Assembly: GCA_026645935.1 (NCBI GenBank)
Contig: JAPKMP010000016.1
Coordinates: 29,053-93,052, forward strand
Source: Candidatus Villigracilaceae bacterium
Lineage (GTDB): Bacteria; Chloroflexota; Anaerolineae; Anaerolineales; Villigracilaceae
Length of the DNA: 64,000 bases
Direction: 5' to 3'
This document shows, piece by piece, positions 1-8,132 of the stretch. How positions within the stretch are numbered: the first letter of the stretch is position 1; each line of letters starts with the position of its first letter. The notes under the pieces were generated by a model. It was not told where the DNA came from, made no database searches, and saw only the letters and a program-made list of their open reading frames with translations. The position numbers and the translations under genes were made by a program.

Positions 1-420
1 GACGTGCTCGCGGGAAAAATCCTCGTGGATGCCACAGCCCGGGTGGACGCAAAAGACCCCAAACCGCCCGCGGGGCGTTCGGCTGCGCGTGAGGCGCAAG
101 ATCTGCTCGGTCCCGAAGTGCGCGTGGTGGCTGCTTTCCAAAATGTACCCGCCCATGCGCTGAAAAAACTGGATTCAGAACTGGCGAGCGACGTCATGGT
201 CTGCGGCGATGACCCTGATGCGCGCGCGCAAGTGGTGAAACTTGCCGAGGAGGCGGGGATGCAGGCGTACGAAGCGGGAGGGCTGGATAACGGCATTGTT
301 GTCGAAGGGCTCACTGCGCTCATCATCGCCATGAACAAACGCTATAAATCCAAGGTTGGCGGGATTCGCGTCAGCGGAATAACCAAAGAGAGCGAATCAT
401 CCGAACAGAATAAAAAATAA
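1..420 (+). CDS. npdG: NADPH-dependent F420 reductase, 3' part only
   Basis: C-terminal part of an F420H2:NADP+ oxidoreductase, the cytoplasmic enzyme that moves hydride between F420H2 and NADP+. The frame is already open at base 1, so the N-terminal Rossmann segment lies outside the window; the GTG at base 4 is not a true start. About 139 codons remain. Family hallmarks seen are AAFQNVPAHAL, DVMVCGDD and the closing LTALIIAMNKRYK block that packs around the deazaflavin. The stop lies one base before the cofE start, so the two are almost certainly co-transcribed, and the F420 biosynthesis genes downstream support the assignment. A plain NADP oxidoreductase of the same fold is the only real alternative. 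Confidence 0.85.
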   Translation, partial: DVLAGKILVDATARVDAKDPKPPAGRSAAREAQDLLGPEVRVVAAFQNVPAHALKKLDSELASDVMVCGDDPDARAQVVKLAEEAGMQAYEAGGLDNGIVVEGLTALIIAMNKRYKSKVGGIRVSGITKESESSEQNKK

Positions 421-421
421 C

Positions 422-1192
422 GTGTCGCAACTCGTTCTCACCCCCTTGAAGAATATCCCGCTCATCCGCCAAGGCGACAACCTGGCGGATATTCTTGTTA
501 ATGCCCTGCCAGAAACGGATCTGGAATTAAGAAATAATGATATTTTTGTCGTTGCCCAGAAGATCGTCAGCAAATCCGAGGGGCGGATGGTCAGCCTTGC
601 GGACATCACCCCTTCTTCCCGCGCAATGGAACTCGTGCCGCAGGTTGAAAAGGATCCGCGCCTCATCGAATTGATCCTGAGGGAAAGCAACGAAGTGATG
701 CGGGTGCGCAAGGATGTCATCGTGGTCGAACATCGCCTTGGGTTTGTGTGCGCAAACGCGGGCATCGACCATTCCAATGTAAAAGGCGAAGGGAATGACG
801 ATGCGGAAGACGTCCTGCTCCTGCCGCAGGACCCGGATGCATCCGCACAGAAATTACGGTACGAGATCAAACAATTAACGAATAAGGATGTCGGCGTAAT
901 GATCATCGACTCGCACGGGCGCGCATGGCGCAACGGGACAGTCGGGATTTGCATCGGTTTGAGCGGAATCCCCGCCCTTGTGGACGAACGAGGCTGGAAG
1001 GACCTTTTTGGGTACACCCTCAAAGCCACCGTCGTCGGGGTGGCGGATGAACTCGCCGCCGCCGCTTCCCTCGTGATGGGTCAAGCCGCCGAAGGCACAC
1101 CAGTCATTCACGCGCGGGGTTTTCCCTATCCTCTTAATGACGGCTCTCTCAAGGAACTCATCCGTCCTAAAAAAATGGATATGTTCCGATGA
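422..1192 (+). CDS. cofE: Coenzyme F420-0:L-glutamate ligase
   Basis: Adds L-glutamate residues to F420-0 using GTP, the last step of F420 synthesis. The 256-residue product has the archaeal stand-alone CofE length rather than the two-domain FbiB length of actinobacteria. Recognisable segments are IPLIRQGDNL near the N terminus, NNDIFVVAQKIVSKSEG around residues 38-54, DVIVVEHRLGFVCANAGID around 98-116, and IDSHGRAWRNGTVGICIGLSG around 163-183, which builds the metal and nucleotide site. The start is GTG at 422, one base after the npdG stop. The C-terminal nitroreductase domain found in FbiB is absent here but occurs as a separate gene at 1690-2325. Confidence 0.92.
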   Translation: MSQLVLTPLKNIPLIRQGDNLADILVNALPETDLELRNNDIFVVAQKIVSKSEGRMVSLADITPSSRAMELVPQVEKDPRLIELILRESNEVMRVRKDVIVVEHRLGFVCANAGIDHSNVKGEGNDDAEDVLLLPQDPDASAQKLRYEIKQLTNKDVGVMIIDSHGRAWRNGTVGICIGLSGIPALVDERGWKDLFGYTLKATVVGVADELAAAASLVMGQAAEGTPVIHARGFPYPLNDGSLKELIRPKKMDMFR

Positions 1193-1313
1193 AGAACGCA
1201 AGACGGGCTGCTGGCACATCCCCGCGATCATAGGCAAATCGTATGGTATTGCTAACGCAAATCTAATTCGGGATTGATATAAGAACAAAGCATCAACGCA
1301 TCAGCGGAGTCGC

Positions 1314-1706
1314 ATGCCTTTCCCCGAAAAATTCCTCGATCTGTTCGACCCAAATATCAAAGCCATATTATTTCTCGCCACTGTCAATGCGCAAGGCATC
1401 CCGCAAGTCACCCCGGTCTGGTTCGACCACGATGGCGAACACATCCTTATCAACACAAATGAAGGGCGCGTAAAAGACCGCAACATGAAAAACCAGCCCG
1501 ATGTCGCCATGGCGATCCAGGACCCGAACGACCCCTATCGGTACCTTGGGATTCGCGGCATGGTCGTATCCTTCACACGCGAAGGCGCCGACGAACACAT
1601 CCACATGCTTTCGATGCGTTACCACAACAAGCCCTGGAAATACCGCGATGGACAGAAGCGGATCATCTTCAAGATCGAACCGGTTTCCTTTGACGAACAC
1701 GATTGA
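1314..1706 (+). CDS. PPOX-class flavin/F420-binding oxidoreductase
   Basis: A 130-residue split-barrel protein of the pyridoxamine 5'-phosphate oxidase-like superfamily, close to the F420-dependent PPOX-class group by its short length and its position inside an F420 gene cluster. Visible family features are FLATVNAQGIPQVTPVWFDH (first strands of the barrel), the LINTNEGRVKDRNMKNQP segment that lines the cofactor phosphate site, and YRYLGIRGMVVSF. Substrate cannot be read from sequence. The coding end overlaps the start of the following nitroreductase gene, which suggests translational coupling. It could bind FMN rather than F420. Confidence 0.8.
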   Translation: MPFPEKFLDLFDPNIKAILFLATVNAQGIPQVTPVWFDHDGEHILINTNEGRVKDRNMKNQPDVAMAIQDPNDPYRYLGIRGMVVSFTREGADEHIHMLSMRYHNKPWKYRDGQKRIIFKIEPVSFDEHD

Positions 1707-2325
1707 CCTGCTCACTTTTTTACGGACCCGCCGCTCCGTCCGCCGCTTCAAACCGGACCCGGTACCCGATTCGGTCATCCGCGAGATTCTCCACGCTGCA
1801 ACCTTCGCTCCCTCCGCCCACAACCGCCAACCCTGGCGCTTCGTCGTTTTGACCGATCAGAGGATGAAAACCAGCCTTGCCCGCGCCATGGAAGCGGAAT
1901 TCGCACGCGACCTCGAAAAAGACGGTCTTTCCGGTGAAACAATAAAAAAACGAATCGATCGTTCCCGTGAAAGGATGACAAACACCCCAGTTGTCATCCT
2001 GCTTTGCGTGGACATGACCGAAATGGATGTCTACCCCGATTCCAAACGCAGGAAAGCCGAATACATCATCGCAACGCAATCTTCGGCGAATGCGGGCATG
2101 CAACTGCTCCTTGCGGCTCATGCAGAAGGGCTTGGCGGGGTCTGGGTGTGCAGTCCAATGTTTGCGCAGAAAACAGTTCAAGAGGTTTTGAATATTTCCA
2201 TGGCATGGGAACCTCAAGCGATGTTCCTGCTGGGCTATCCGCTTGAAGCCCCGGCAGCGCGAGACAGAAAACAATTGGATGAAATTACCAAATTCATAAC
2301 CGACATCGAAGCGAAAATATCATGA
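1690..2325 (+). CDS. Stand-alone nitroreductase-family protein, probable dehydro-F420 reductase
   Basis: FMN-dependent nitroreductase fold of about 211 residues. The N-terminal RTRRSVRRF and SAHNRQPWRFVVL motifs, which bind FMN phosphate, and GLGGVWV closely resemble the C-terminal domain of actinobacterial FbiB. That domain reduces the dehydro-F420 precursor; stand-alone homologues doing this are known from Thermomicrobia, another Chloroflexota class. Here the gene sits between cofE and cofD, which fits that role. I chose TTG at 1690, just before the conserved region and overlapping the preceding stop; an in-frame ATG at 1501 would add about 60 residues that read as an out-of-frame copy of the PPOX gene. 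The stop overlaps the cofD ATG (ATGA). A general nitroreductase remains possible. Confidence 0.8.
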   Translation: MTNTIDLLTFLRTRRSVRRFKPDPVPDSVIREILHAATFAPSAHNRQPWRFVVLTDQRMKTSLARAMEAEFARDLEKDGLSGETIKKRIDRSRERMTNTPVVILLCVDMTEMDVYPDSKRRKAEYIIATQSSANAGMQLLLAAHAEGLGGVWVCSPMFAQKTVQEVLNISMAWEPQAMFLLGYPLEAPAARDRKQLDEITKFITDIEAKIS

Positions 2326-3236
2326 ATATCGTTGCACTTGCAGGCGGAGTCGGCGGCGCGAAACTCGCGCACGGGCTGGCGCAATCCCTGGAACCGGAGG
2401 AATTAACCATAATCGTCAACACCGGCGACGATTTCGAACACATGGGCTTGTATATCTGTCCCGATCTCGACACGGTTTGTTATACGCTGGCAGGGCTGGC
2501 AAACCCGGAAACAGGCTGGGGGCGTGCCGGTGAAACCTGGAATTTCATGGAGAATCTCGAAAAACTAGGCGGAGCATCCTGGTTTCGCCTGGGCGATAAG
2601 GACATGGCGACCCACCTCGAGCGCACGCGCAGACTAAAAGAGGGAGAATCCCTTTCGCAAATCACGGAAGATTTTTGCGCCGCATGGGGTATAAAACACA
2701 AAGTTCTACCGATGTCAGACCTACCAGTGCGGACGATGGTTAATACCGATGAGGGCGAATTGGCTTTTCAGGAGTACTTTGTCCACAGACGATGCGAACC
2801 CAGGGTCAAAGGTTTCAGGTTTGACGGAGTCTACGCTGCGGGTCCTGCTTCGGGCGCGAAAGAAGCGCTCGATTTGGCGGACGCGGTCATTATCTGCCCG
2901 TCGAATCCCTGGGTGAGCATCGATCCGATCCTGAGGGTCGTCAAGGAAATAAATAAACCAGTCGTCGCCATCTCCCCCATCATCGGCGGGACCGCGGTGA
3001 AAGGACCCGCCGCCAAAATGTACGCTGAAATGGGAATCGAACCTTCGGCGCTGGCTGTCGCCAGCCATTATCGCAACATCGCTTCGGGCTTTGTGTTAGA
3101 TAATATGGACCGGGAATTGGATGCCGGGATCAAAAATATAATAATGAAAACACTCGTCACAGATACGCTCATGAAAACCGCGGAAGACCGTGTGCGGCTG
3201 GCGAAGGATGTGCTACACTTTATCGGGAGTCTATAA
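2322..3236 (+). CDS. cofD: LPPG:FO 2-phospho-L-lactate transferase
   Basis: Transfers the phospholactyl (or phosphoenolpyruvyl) moiety from its GDP-activated form to the deazaflavin FO, giving F420-0 or its dehydro form. The 304-residue product opens with VALAGGVGGAKLAHGLAQSL, the glycine-rich loop of the CofD/YvcK superfamily, followed by IVNTGDDFEHMGLYICPDLD, where Asp residues bind metal and substrate. SNPWVSIDPIL and VAISPIIGGTAVKGPAAKM are further family blocks. It is translationally coupled to the nitroreductase (ATGA overlap) and lies 2 bp before cofC. A distant relative, yvcK, is encoded at 40439-41761. Confidence 0.95.
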   Translation: MNIVALAGGVGGAKLAHGLAQSLEPEELTIIVNTGDDFEHMGLYICPDLDTVCYTLAGLANPETGWGRAGETWNFMENLEKLGGASWFRLGDKDMATHLERTRRLKEGESLSQITEDFCAAWGIKHKVLPMSDLPVRTMVNTDEGELAFQEYFVHRRCEPRVKGFRFDGVYAAGPASGAKEALDLADAVIICPSNPWVSIDPILRVVKEINKPVVAISPIIGGTAVKGPAAKMYAEMGIEPSALAVASHYRNIASGFVLDNMDRELDAGIKNIIMKTLVTDTLMKTAEDRVRLAKDVLHFIGSL

Positions 3237-3238
3237 CC

Positions 3239-3847
3239 ATGTCACTTTGGGCGATCCTGCCTGTTAAACCACTTAGGCGAGGCAAGTCCCGCCTCGCCGG
3301 AGCCCTGACGGAAGAGGAACGCGCGGCGTTGAACCAGGAACTGCTGGAGCGCACTCTTCGCATTCTTTCGGAATTAAAAGAATTGGATGAAGTCCTCGTG
3401 GTCAGCCGCGATACTCATGCGCTGACCATCGCCCGCAATCACGGCGCGAAGACCGTGCAGGAGGACGGACAGCCGCATTTGAATACCGCGCTTACACGCG
3501 CCTCCGTCGTGGCGCAAGTCCATGCAACGCAGGGAGTTTTGGTACTGCCGGTCGACCTGCCCCTGCTTAACGCAGATGATGTTCTGGCTTTGATCGACCG
3601 CGCGGCAAAACCGCCTGTTGTGGTCATAGCACCGGACAGGCATCACCGCGGGACGAATGCATTGTTGATGGTGCCCGCCGGGCAGATCGAATACGAATTC
3701 GGAGAAGGCTCTTTCCAGCGGCACTGCGAACGCGCGATCCAATCGGGAGCAAGGCTGGAGGTAGTCGAATTGCCTTCGCTTGGACTCGACCTCGATGACC
3801 CGGAGGATTTGGAACTTATCAGAAAATTGGAAGCGCAAAAAGTATAG
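3239..3847 (+). CDS. cofC: 2-phospho-L-lactate / phosphoenolpyruvate guanylyltransferase
   Basis: Activates phospholactate or PEP with GTP to supply CofD. The 202-residue product has the short nucleotidyltransferase fold: WAILPVKPLRRGKSRLAGAL at the N terminus (nucleotide-binding loop with the KSRL basic motif), VVSRDTHALTIARNHGA, VLVLPVDLPLLNADDV (Asp metal ligand) and GLDLDDPEDLELI near the C terminus. It starts 2 bp after cofD and is followed by a strong hairpin terminator at 3858-3910, so it probably closes the F420 operon. Whether it prefers PEP or phospholactate cannot be read directly, but the neighbouring nitroreductase implies the PEP/dehydro-F420 route. Confidence 0.92.
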   Translation: MSLWAILPVKPLRRGKSRLAGALTEEERAALNQELLERTLRILSELKELDEVLVVSRDTHALTIARNHGAKTVQEDGQPHLNTALTRASVVAQVHATQGVLVLPVDLPLLNADDVLALIDRAAKPPVVVIAPDRHHRGTNALLMVPAGQIEYEFGEGSFQRHCERAIQSGARLEVVELPSLGLDLDDPEDLELIRKLEAQKV

Positions 3848-3857
3848 ACATTCATCC

Positions 3858-3910
3858 GCCACAGACTTTCCCAAACCTATGAAGTTTGCGAAACCTGTGG
3901 CAAAATTTTT
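3858..3910 (+). terminator. Intrinsic terminator after cofC
   Basis: Outer stem GCCACAG (3858-3864) pairs with CTGTGGC (3895-3901); the interior TTTCCCAAAC/GTTTGCGAAA pairs with one mismatch. A T5 run follows at 3906-3910. It would end the F420 biosynthesis transcript before the LLM gene. Confidence 0.75.
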
Positions 3911-3967
3911 ATATTCAAACGGTGCGCACGATTCGAAACCATCTTGCGCCATAATAAGGAGAATGCG

Positions 3968-4969
3968 ATGACGAATGAGCGTGTTGCCCTGTACCTGCAA
4001 GATTCACACGACCTGCGCGACGGATTGGAATACGCAAAGTATGCCGAGGAAAAGGGATTCGAAGCCGTCTGGCAGGCGGAAAGCCGTCTCGTCCGGGACG
4101 CAATCGTGCCAATGGCAGGTTACGCCGCGGTAACAAACAAGATCAAGGTCGGCTCGGGCGTGATCAACAACTGGACGCGCAATATCGGCCTGCTCGCAGC
4201 CACCTTCCTGACGCTCGACGATCTCGCCCCCAACCGGGTCATCTGCGGATTAGGCGCATGGTGGGATCCGCTAGCCGCCAATGTCGGTATCGACCGTAAA
4301 AAGCCGTTGACCGCCATGAAAGAAACGGTCATTGTGATGCGGAAACTGCTCAACCTGGAACGCGTGACATACGATGGCGAGTTCATCCACGTCAAAGACA
4401 TCGAATTGGATGTGGTTTACGGACGCCGCGAACCGCGCAATGTGCCGATCATGATCGGGGCGACCGGCGACAAGATGATGGAATTGACCGGTGAAGTGGC
4501 GGACGGAGCCGTGCTCAATTATTGCGTAGCCCCCGAATACAACGACAATGCCATGGAACTGCTGCACACCGGCTTGAAGAAATCCGGTCGCAAAATGGAG
4601 GATTTCGACCGCCCGCAGCTGATCGTCTGTTCAGTGGATGAAGACCACAACAAAGCCATCGACTACAGCAAGATGCTCCTGTGTCAGTATATCGCCCAGC
4701 AGCCGCACATCGCAAAGGCTTCGAACGTCTCGAACGAAGTCGTACAGAAGATCCAATCCATTTTGGGCTGGCCCGCCTCCAAGGAACAGGTGATGAAAGC
4801 GAAGGACCTTGTGCCGGATGAACTCGTACTGAAGATCACAGCCTCGGGCACACCCACCGAAGCGAAAGCCAAGGTGGAGGAATACAAGAAACGCGGATGC
4901 ACCTGCCCGATCCTCTACCCCGTGGGCGGGAATTTCAAGTTATTGATCGATACATTCGCCCAGAATTAG
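3968..4969 (+). CDS. LLM-class (F420-dependent type) oxidoreductase
   Basis: TIM-barrel oxidoreductase of the luciferase-like monooxygenase superfamily, 333 residues. The clan is recognised by [37 protein letters not shown], the non-prolyl cis-peptide region, and [18 protein letters not shown]. The [21 protein letters not shown] block places it near the methylene-tetrahydromethanopterin reductase-like F420 enzymes, and its position beside the F420 cluster supports F420 rather than FMN as cofactor. Substrate unknown. The start is ATG 3968, preceded by AAGGAG with good spacing; an in-frame ATG at 3944 has no ribosome site. Separated from cofC by a terminator, so probably expressed on its own. 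Confidence 0.85.
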   Translation: MTNERVALYLQDSHDLRDGLEYAKYAEEKGFEAVWQAESRLVRDAIVPMAGYAAVTNKIKVGSGVINNWTRNIGLLAATFLTLDDLAPNRVICGLGAWWDPLAANVGIDRKKPLTAMKETVIVMRKLLNLERVTYDGEFIHVKDIELDVVYGRREPRNVPIMIGATGDKMMELTGEVADGAVLNYCVAPEYNDNAMELLHTGLKKSGRKMEDFDRPQLIVCSVDEDHNKAIDYSKMLLCQYIAQQPHIAKASNVSNEVVQKIQSILGWPASKEQVMKAKDLVPDELVLKITASGTPTEAKAKVEEYKKRGCTCPILYPVGGNFKLLIDTFAQN

Positions 4970-4989
4970 CCAACAAAAACGCACATCAT

Positions 4990-5023
4990 TCCCGCAGGTT
5001 CTCACGAACCGGCGGGATTTTTT
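4990..5023 (+). terminator. Intrinsic terminator after LLM gene
   Basis: Stem TCCCGC-A-GGTTC / GAACC-G-GCGGGA with a four-base loop, followed by T6 (5018-5023). It separates the plus-strand F420 block from the convergent ABC exporter genes. Confidence 0.85.
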
Positions 5024-5771
5024 ATTCGTACGCCAGCACCTCACGGACGGTAAGCCGGGACGCGTTGCGCGCGGGGATAAAGCTTGCGAGCATACTCAGG
5101 AATATTACGATTCCCAACCACATCCAAAATCCCGGCAACGAATAGGTATACGTCAAAGAGGTTCCCATCACGGCTTGCCCGAGCGCCTGATTCAATCCCT
5201 GCGTCATCGGGATGGCAAAAATCGCGCCCATCGCCCAACTCATCAAACCGATGACGATACCTTCGCGGATGAAGACCAGTGCCACGCTCCGGTTCGATGC
5301 GCCGATCGCCCTGAGGACTCCGATCTCGCGCGTCCTCTCCAGGACATTGATGCTCATTGTTCCCATCAAACCCAACCCGCCGACCAGCGCCAGCAAAACC
5401 GCCATGGTCAGAAGAAGAGAGACAATGGCATCGAAGGATGCCTCTGCATCGCGCCGTTCCGTATTGATGGTGGTCGCAAGCCCGATCTTGACGCCCACAA
5501 ATTCCAGTCGTTCTTCGACAAGGCGCGTCACGGAGTCGACATAGGCAGGGTCATGCCTTTCCAAGGCAATCATCAGCGCGTCTGTTTCACCGATGCGGTT
5601 TGTGATCTTCGTCATGTATTCGTAATTGACGTACATGATGGGAAGAAACGCCATTCCCTTGAACGTCCCGACAATCTTGAATGTATGCTCCTCGCCGTCG
5701 ACCTTCAGGAGGATATCCCCACCAAGTTTCATCTCAGGTTCATCCAGGAGCATGGCAGAGGGAACGACCAC
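5022..5771 (-). CDS. ABC exporter permease (MacB/FtsX type), C-terminal piece after a frameshift
   Basis: C-terminal part of a FtsX-like permease separated from its N-terminal part (5729-7429) by a one-base frame change. The first in-frame ATG is at 5771, but homology in this frame continues upstream: read back to about 5823 it gives VLAEGRWLAPGDENAVVV, which is how MacB-type periplasmic domains lead into the second membrane half. Contents: end of the extracytoplasmic domain, then a helix with LLALVGGLGLMGTMSINVLE, the cytoplasmic loop RTREIGVLRAIGASN typical of FtsX proteins, and two more helices ending in NASRLTVREVLAYE. Alone it lacks the first half of the transporter. Either a real disruption or an assembly error in the GGGGAAA run at 5817-5823. 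Confidence 0.8.
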   Translation of the reverse strand: MVVPSAMLLDEPEMKLGGDILLKVDGEEHTFKIVGTFKGMAFLPIMYVNYEYMTKITNRIGETDALMIALERHDPAYVDSVTRLVEERLEFVGVKIGLATTINTERRDAEASFDAIVSLLLTMAVLLALVGGLGLMGTMSINVLERTREIGVLRAIGASNRSVALVFIREGIVIGLMSWAMGAIFAIPMTQGLNQALGQAVMGTSLTYTYSLPGFWMWLGIVIFLSMLASFIPARNASRLTVREVLAYE

Positions 5772-7429
5772 TGCATTCTCATCACCCGGGGCAAGCCATC
5801 TTCCTTCGGCAAGGACGGGGAAACGATCAAACTATCGGGATGAACCGTCGGAGCGAACATGTAAATCAAGCCGCTTTCGCTCCCATCGTCCCGGATCAAA
5901 CGCGCCGGAAGCTGAATCCACACATCGGTCCCGACCACGCCCGGAATGGATTCCGCCTCGCTTTGAATCCGATCCGCGCGGTAGGAACGGTCGAGGGCGA
6001 GCATCGAATCGCAGTTGAACCATTTGATCATATCCTCGACAGTGCTCGAAAGGGATGCGCGGACATTGAACACGCTGATGAAAGTCGCGGACCCGAGCGT
6101 GAGCGTGATCAACGTCAGAATCAGCCGGCCCTTATTCCTAAACGTATTCCGGATGGACAACAAGACCGACCGGATCGAAAAACCGCGCGCAAACCATAAA
6201 TTCGCGCCAGAAAGCAGCCTGTCGATCACATTCCCGCCGAACCGACCACGGCCCATCGAGTAATTGCTCATCGCTTCTGCGGCGCTGATGCGCAAACTGG
6301 TAACGAACGGAACGAGCGAAGCCAGAACCGGCAGGATCAGGCCGATCGCAATTTGAACGGCAAAGGTCTCCGGCGGCGATTCCATCGAGTAAAGGTCGAA
6401 ATTGAAAAATCCAGCCAGCGCAGCGCTCAATGCCTGCGCACCATAAACGCCAAGCGGAAGCGCGATCAACAAAGCCAGTGCGCCATAAGCCAGGACCATG
6501 ACGAGATACATGCCCAAGATCTGAGCCGAGCTCCCGCCCACCGCTTTCATCACACCGATCTGACGTTTTTGCTGCGTAAGAATGGCGGACACTGTGTTGA
6601 CCACGAGAAAAACGCTGAGGAACAAGGACAACACACCAAGCAGTCCCATCAATAAAAGGATGCCGTTCAGCACATCGTTCATGGGGAGTTGCCCCGGTTC
6701 GGCGATCATACTCAACGGAATTGTGTAGCCGGATTTTTCGACCTTGTCTTTCACGCGGTTGACGACTCGTTGAGCCCAGGCTTTATCCTGCGCATTGACG
6801 GCAATCACATGCAGTTCATTGAAACCATACGGCTCGCCAAACCATTCCAACGTATCGAAGGTAACGTATCCGTACGGCGTCCCGTCGATCTGAGCGGGCA
6901 ACTGGGCGGGATCATACGCCGCCCCGGTAATGCGGACCCTGCGCTCAACGTCGTTCGGAAATTTGATCAAGACCACATCGCCTATCTCCGCCTCGATTAC
7001 GGGCATTGCCGCCCGCTCGATCAATATCTCGCGCTCGGGCGGAGGCCAGGCTCCGCTCTGCGGAGTTACCTTATTCACGCGAATATCGTCGTAATCGGCA
7101 ATGACAAACACCGTAAGGTTCTTCCACTCGCCAGATTTTGTCAGAAGACGGGCGGAGATATTCCTGCGCGCATCTGCCTCCTGCACATCCTTCATTTTGC
7201 GAATGGACTCAAGAAAATCCTCGTCAAACAATTGGATCGTCCGCACCGTGCCGCTGGAGGGATGAATGGCGGCAAAACTTTCCGCAAGTCCATCGGCGAG
7301 GATCGTCCGTGCGCTCAAGATGATCCCCACCGCGAACAAGCCGACGGACATCGAAAGCACGATCAACAAAGTGCGGGTCTTGTTGCCGAAGAGGTCGTTG
7401 ATAACCTTGAACCAGCGCGCTTTAAGCAT
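5729..7429 (-). CDS. ABC exporter permease (MacB/FtsX type), N-terminal piece
   Basis: N-terminal 566 codons of a large two-module FtsX-like permease. Residues 1-30 hold the first membrane helix (TRTLLIVLSMSVGLFAVG), then an extracytoplasmic MacB-PCD-like domain, then a helix cluster around 260-390 with VNTVSAILTQQKRQIGVMKAVGG, and a second helix near 430 (IRNTFRNKGRLILTLITLTLGSAT) opening a second module. After about residue 535 the frame leaves the family and ends early in a short unrelated tail. Joined to the 5022-5771 piece it would give a protein of roughly 800 residues, typical of tandem-FtsX exporters. The ATG at 7429 overlaps the ATPase stop by 8 bp, so this is one operon with the two ATPase genes upstream. 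Confidence 0.82.
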   Translation of the reverse strand: MLKARWFKVINDLFGNKTRTLLIVLSMSVGLFAVGIILSARTILADGLAESFAAIHPSSGTVRTIQLFDEDFLESIRKMKDVQEADARRNISARLLTKSGEWKNLTVFVIADYDDIRVNKVTPQSGAWPPPEREILIERAAMPVIEAEIGDVVLIKFPNDVERRVRITGAAYDPAQLPAQIDGTPYGYVTFDTLEWFGEPYGFNELHVIAVNAQDKAWAQRVVNRVKDKVEKSGYTIPLSMIAEPGQLPMNDVLNGILLLMGLLGVLSLFLSVFLVVNTVSAILTQQKRQIGVMKAVGGSSAQILGMYLVMVLAYGALALLIALPLGVYGAQALSAALAGFFNFDLYSMESPPETFAVQIAIGLILPVLASLVPFVTSLRISAAEAMSNYSMGRGRFGGNVIDRLLSGANLWFARGFSIRSVLLSIRNTFRNKGRLILTLITLTLGSATFISVFNVRASLSSTVEDMIKWFNCDSMLALDRSYRADRIQSEAESIPGVVGTDVWIQLPARLIRDDGSESGLIYMFAPTVHPDSLIVSPSLPKEDGLPRVMRMQWSFPLPCSWMNLR

Positions 7430-8132
7430 GGACCGATTCCTTCATACCAATGATCTTTCCGTCGGATAACGTGATGATTCGCGAGCCGCGTCTGGCGATA
7501 TCTTCGTCATGAGTGACCATGAAGACAGTATGCCTCTCCTGTACGAGGCGTTCAAATATATCCATGATCACCGCTGCGGTGGCTGAATCGAGACTGCCTG
7601 TGGGTTCATCTGCGACGAGAATGGCGGGATCGTTCGCCATGGCGCGCGCAATGGCAAGCCTTTGCTGCTGGCCGCCCGAAAGCGCGGTTGGAAGTTTTTT
7701 CGCATGATCGGCAATATCCACCTCTTCGAGCAGGGACATGGCGCGCCTGCGCTGCTCCCAGATCGGGTATCGTTTCGCAAAATCCATGGGCAGCATGACG
7801 TTTTGGAGAACGGTGAGGGTAGGAAGCAATTCGAAAGATTGAAAAACGACGCCCATCGTCCTGCCTCGAACCTTCGCGGCTCGTTCGGGACCGTACTTGT
7901 GAATCGGTTCGCCATTCACCCGTATCTCGCCTGAAGTGGCGCGGTCCAGGCCGGTCATGATATTAACCAGCGTGGTCTTGCCGCTGCCGGATTTTCCCGT
8001 GACGATCAAGAATTCCCCGGGGCGAACTGCCAGATCGATGCGATCGAGCGCGGTAACGGAACCGGCAAGGCTTTCGTAGACCTTGACCGCCGAACGCAGT
8101 TCGATTAATGGGCTATCTGTTGACGAATTCAT
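7422..8132 (-). CDS. ABC transporter ATP-binding protein (LolD/MacB type)
   Basis: Nucleotide-binding subunit of the exporter encoded downstream, 236 residues from the chosen start. Walker A is GKSGSGKTT, the Q-loop lies in [15 protein letters not shown], the signature [14 protein letters not shown] is canonical, Walker B is [13 protein letters not shown], and the H-loop is [14 protein letters not shown] (FMVTHDED). These are the typical features of the MacB/LolD/FtsE group that partners FtsX-type permeases. I took ATG at 8132, which has an AAGGA site upstream and overlaps the preceding ATPase gene by 20 bp; a GTG at 8174 would extend it by 14 unmatched residues. Cargo (lipoprotein, peptide or drug) is not determinable. 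Confidence 0.9.
   Translation of the reverse strand: MNSSTDSPLIELRSAVKVYESLAGSVTALDRIDLAVRPGEFLIVTGKSGSGKTTLVNIMTGLDRATSGEIRVNGEPIHKYGPERAAKVRGRTMGVVFQSFELLPTLTVLQNVMLPMDFAKRYPIWEQRRRAMSLLEEVDIADHAKKLPTALSGGQQQRLAIARAMANDPAILVADEPTGSLDSATAAVIMDIFERLVQERHTVFMVTHDEDIARRGSRIITLSDGKIIGMKESVHA

Noticed and set aside
1501..1690. ATG 1501 as the nitroreductase start
   Set aside because: The added residues are an out-of-frame translation of the PPOX gene and precede the family's RTRRSVRRF start region.
3944..3968. ATG 3944 as start of the LLM oxidoreductase
   Set aside because: ATG 3968 has AAGGAG at proper spacing and the family alignment begins right after it.
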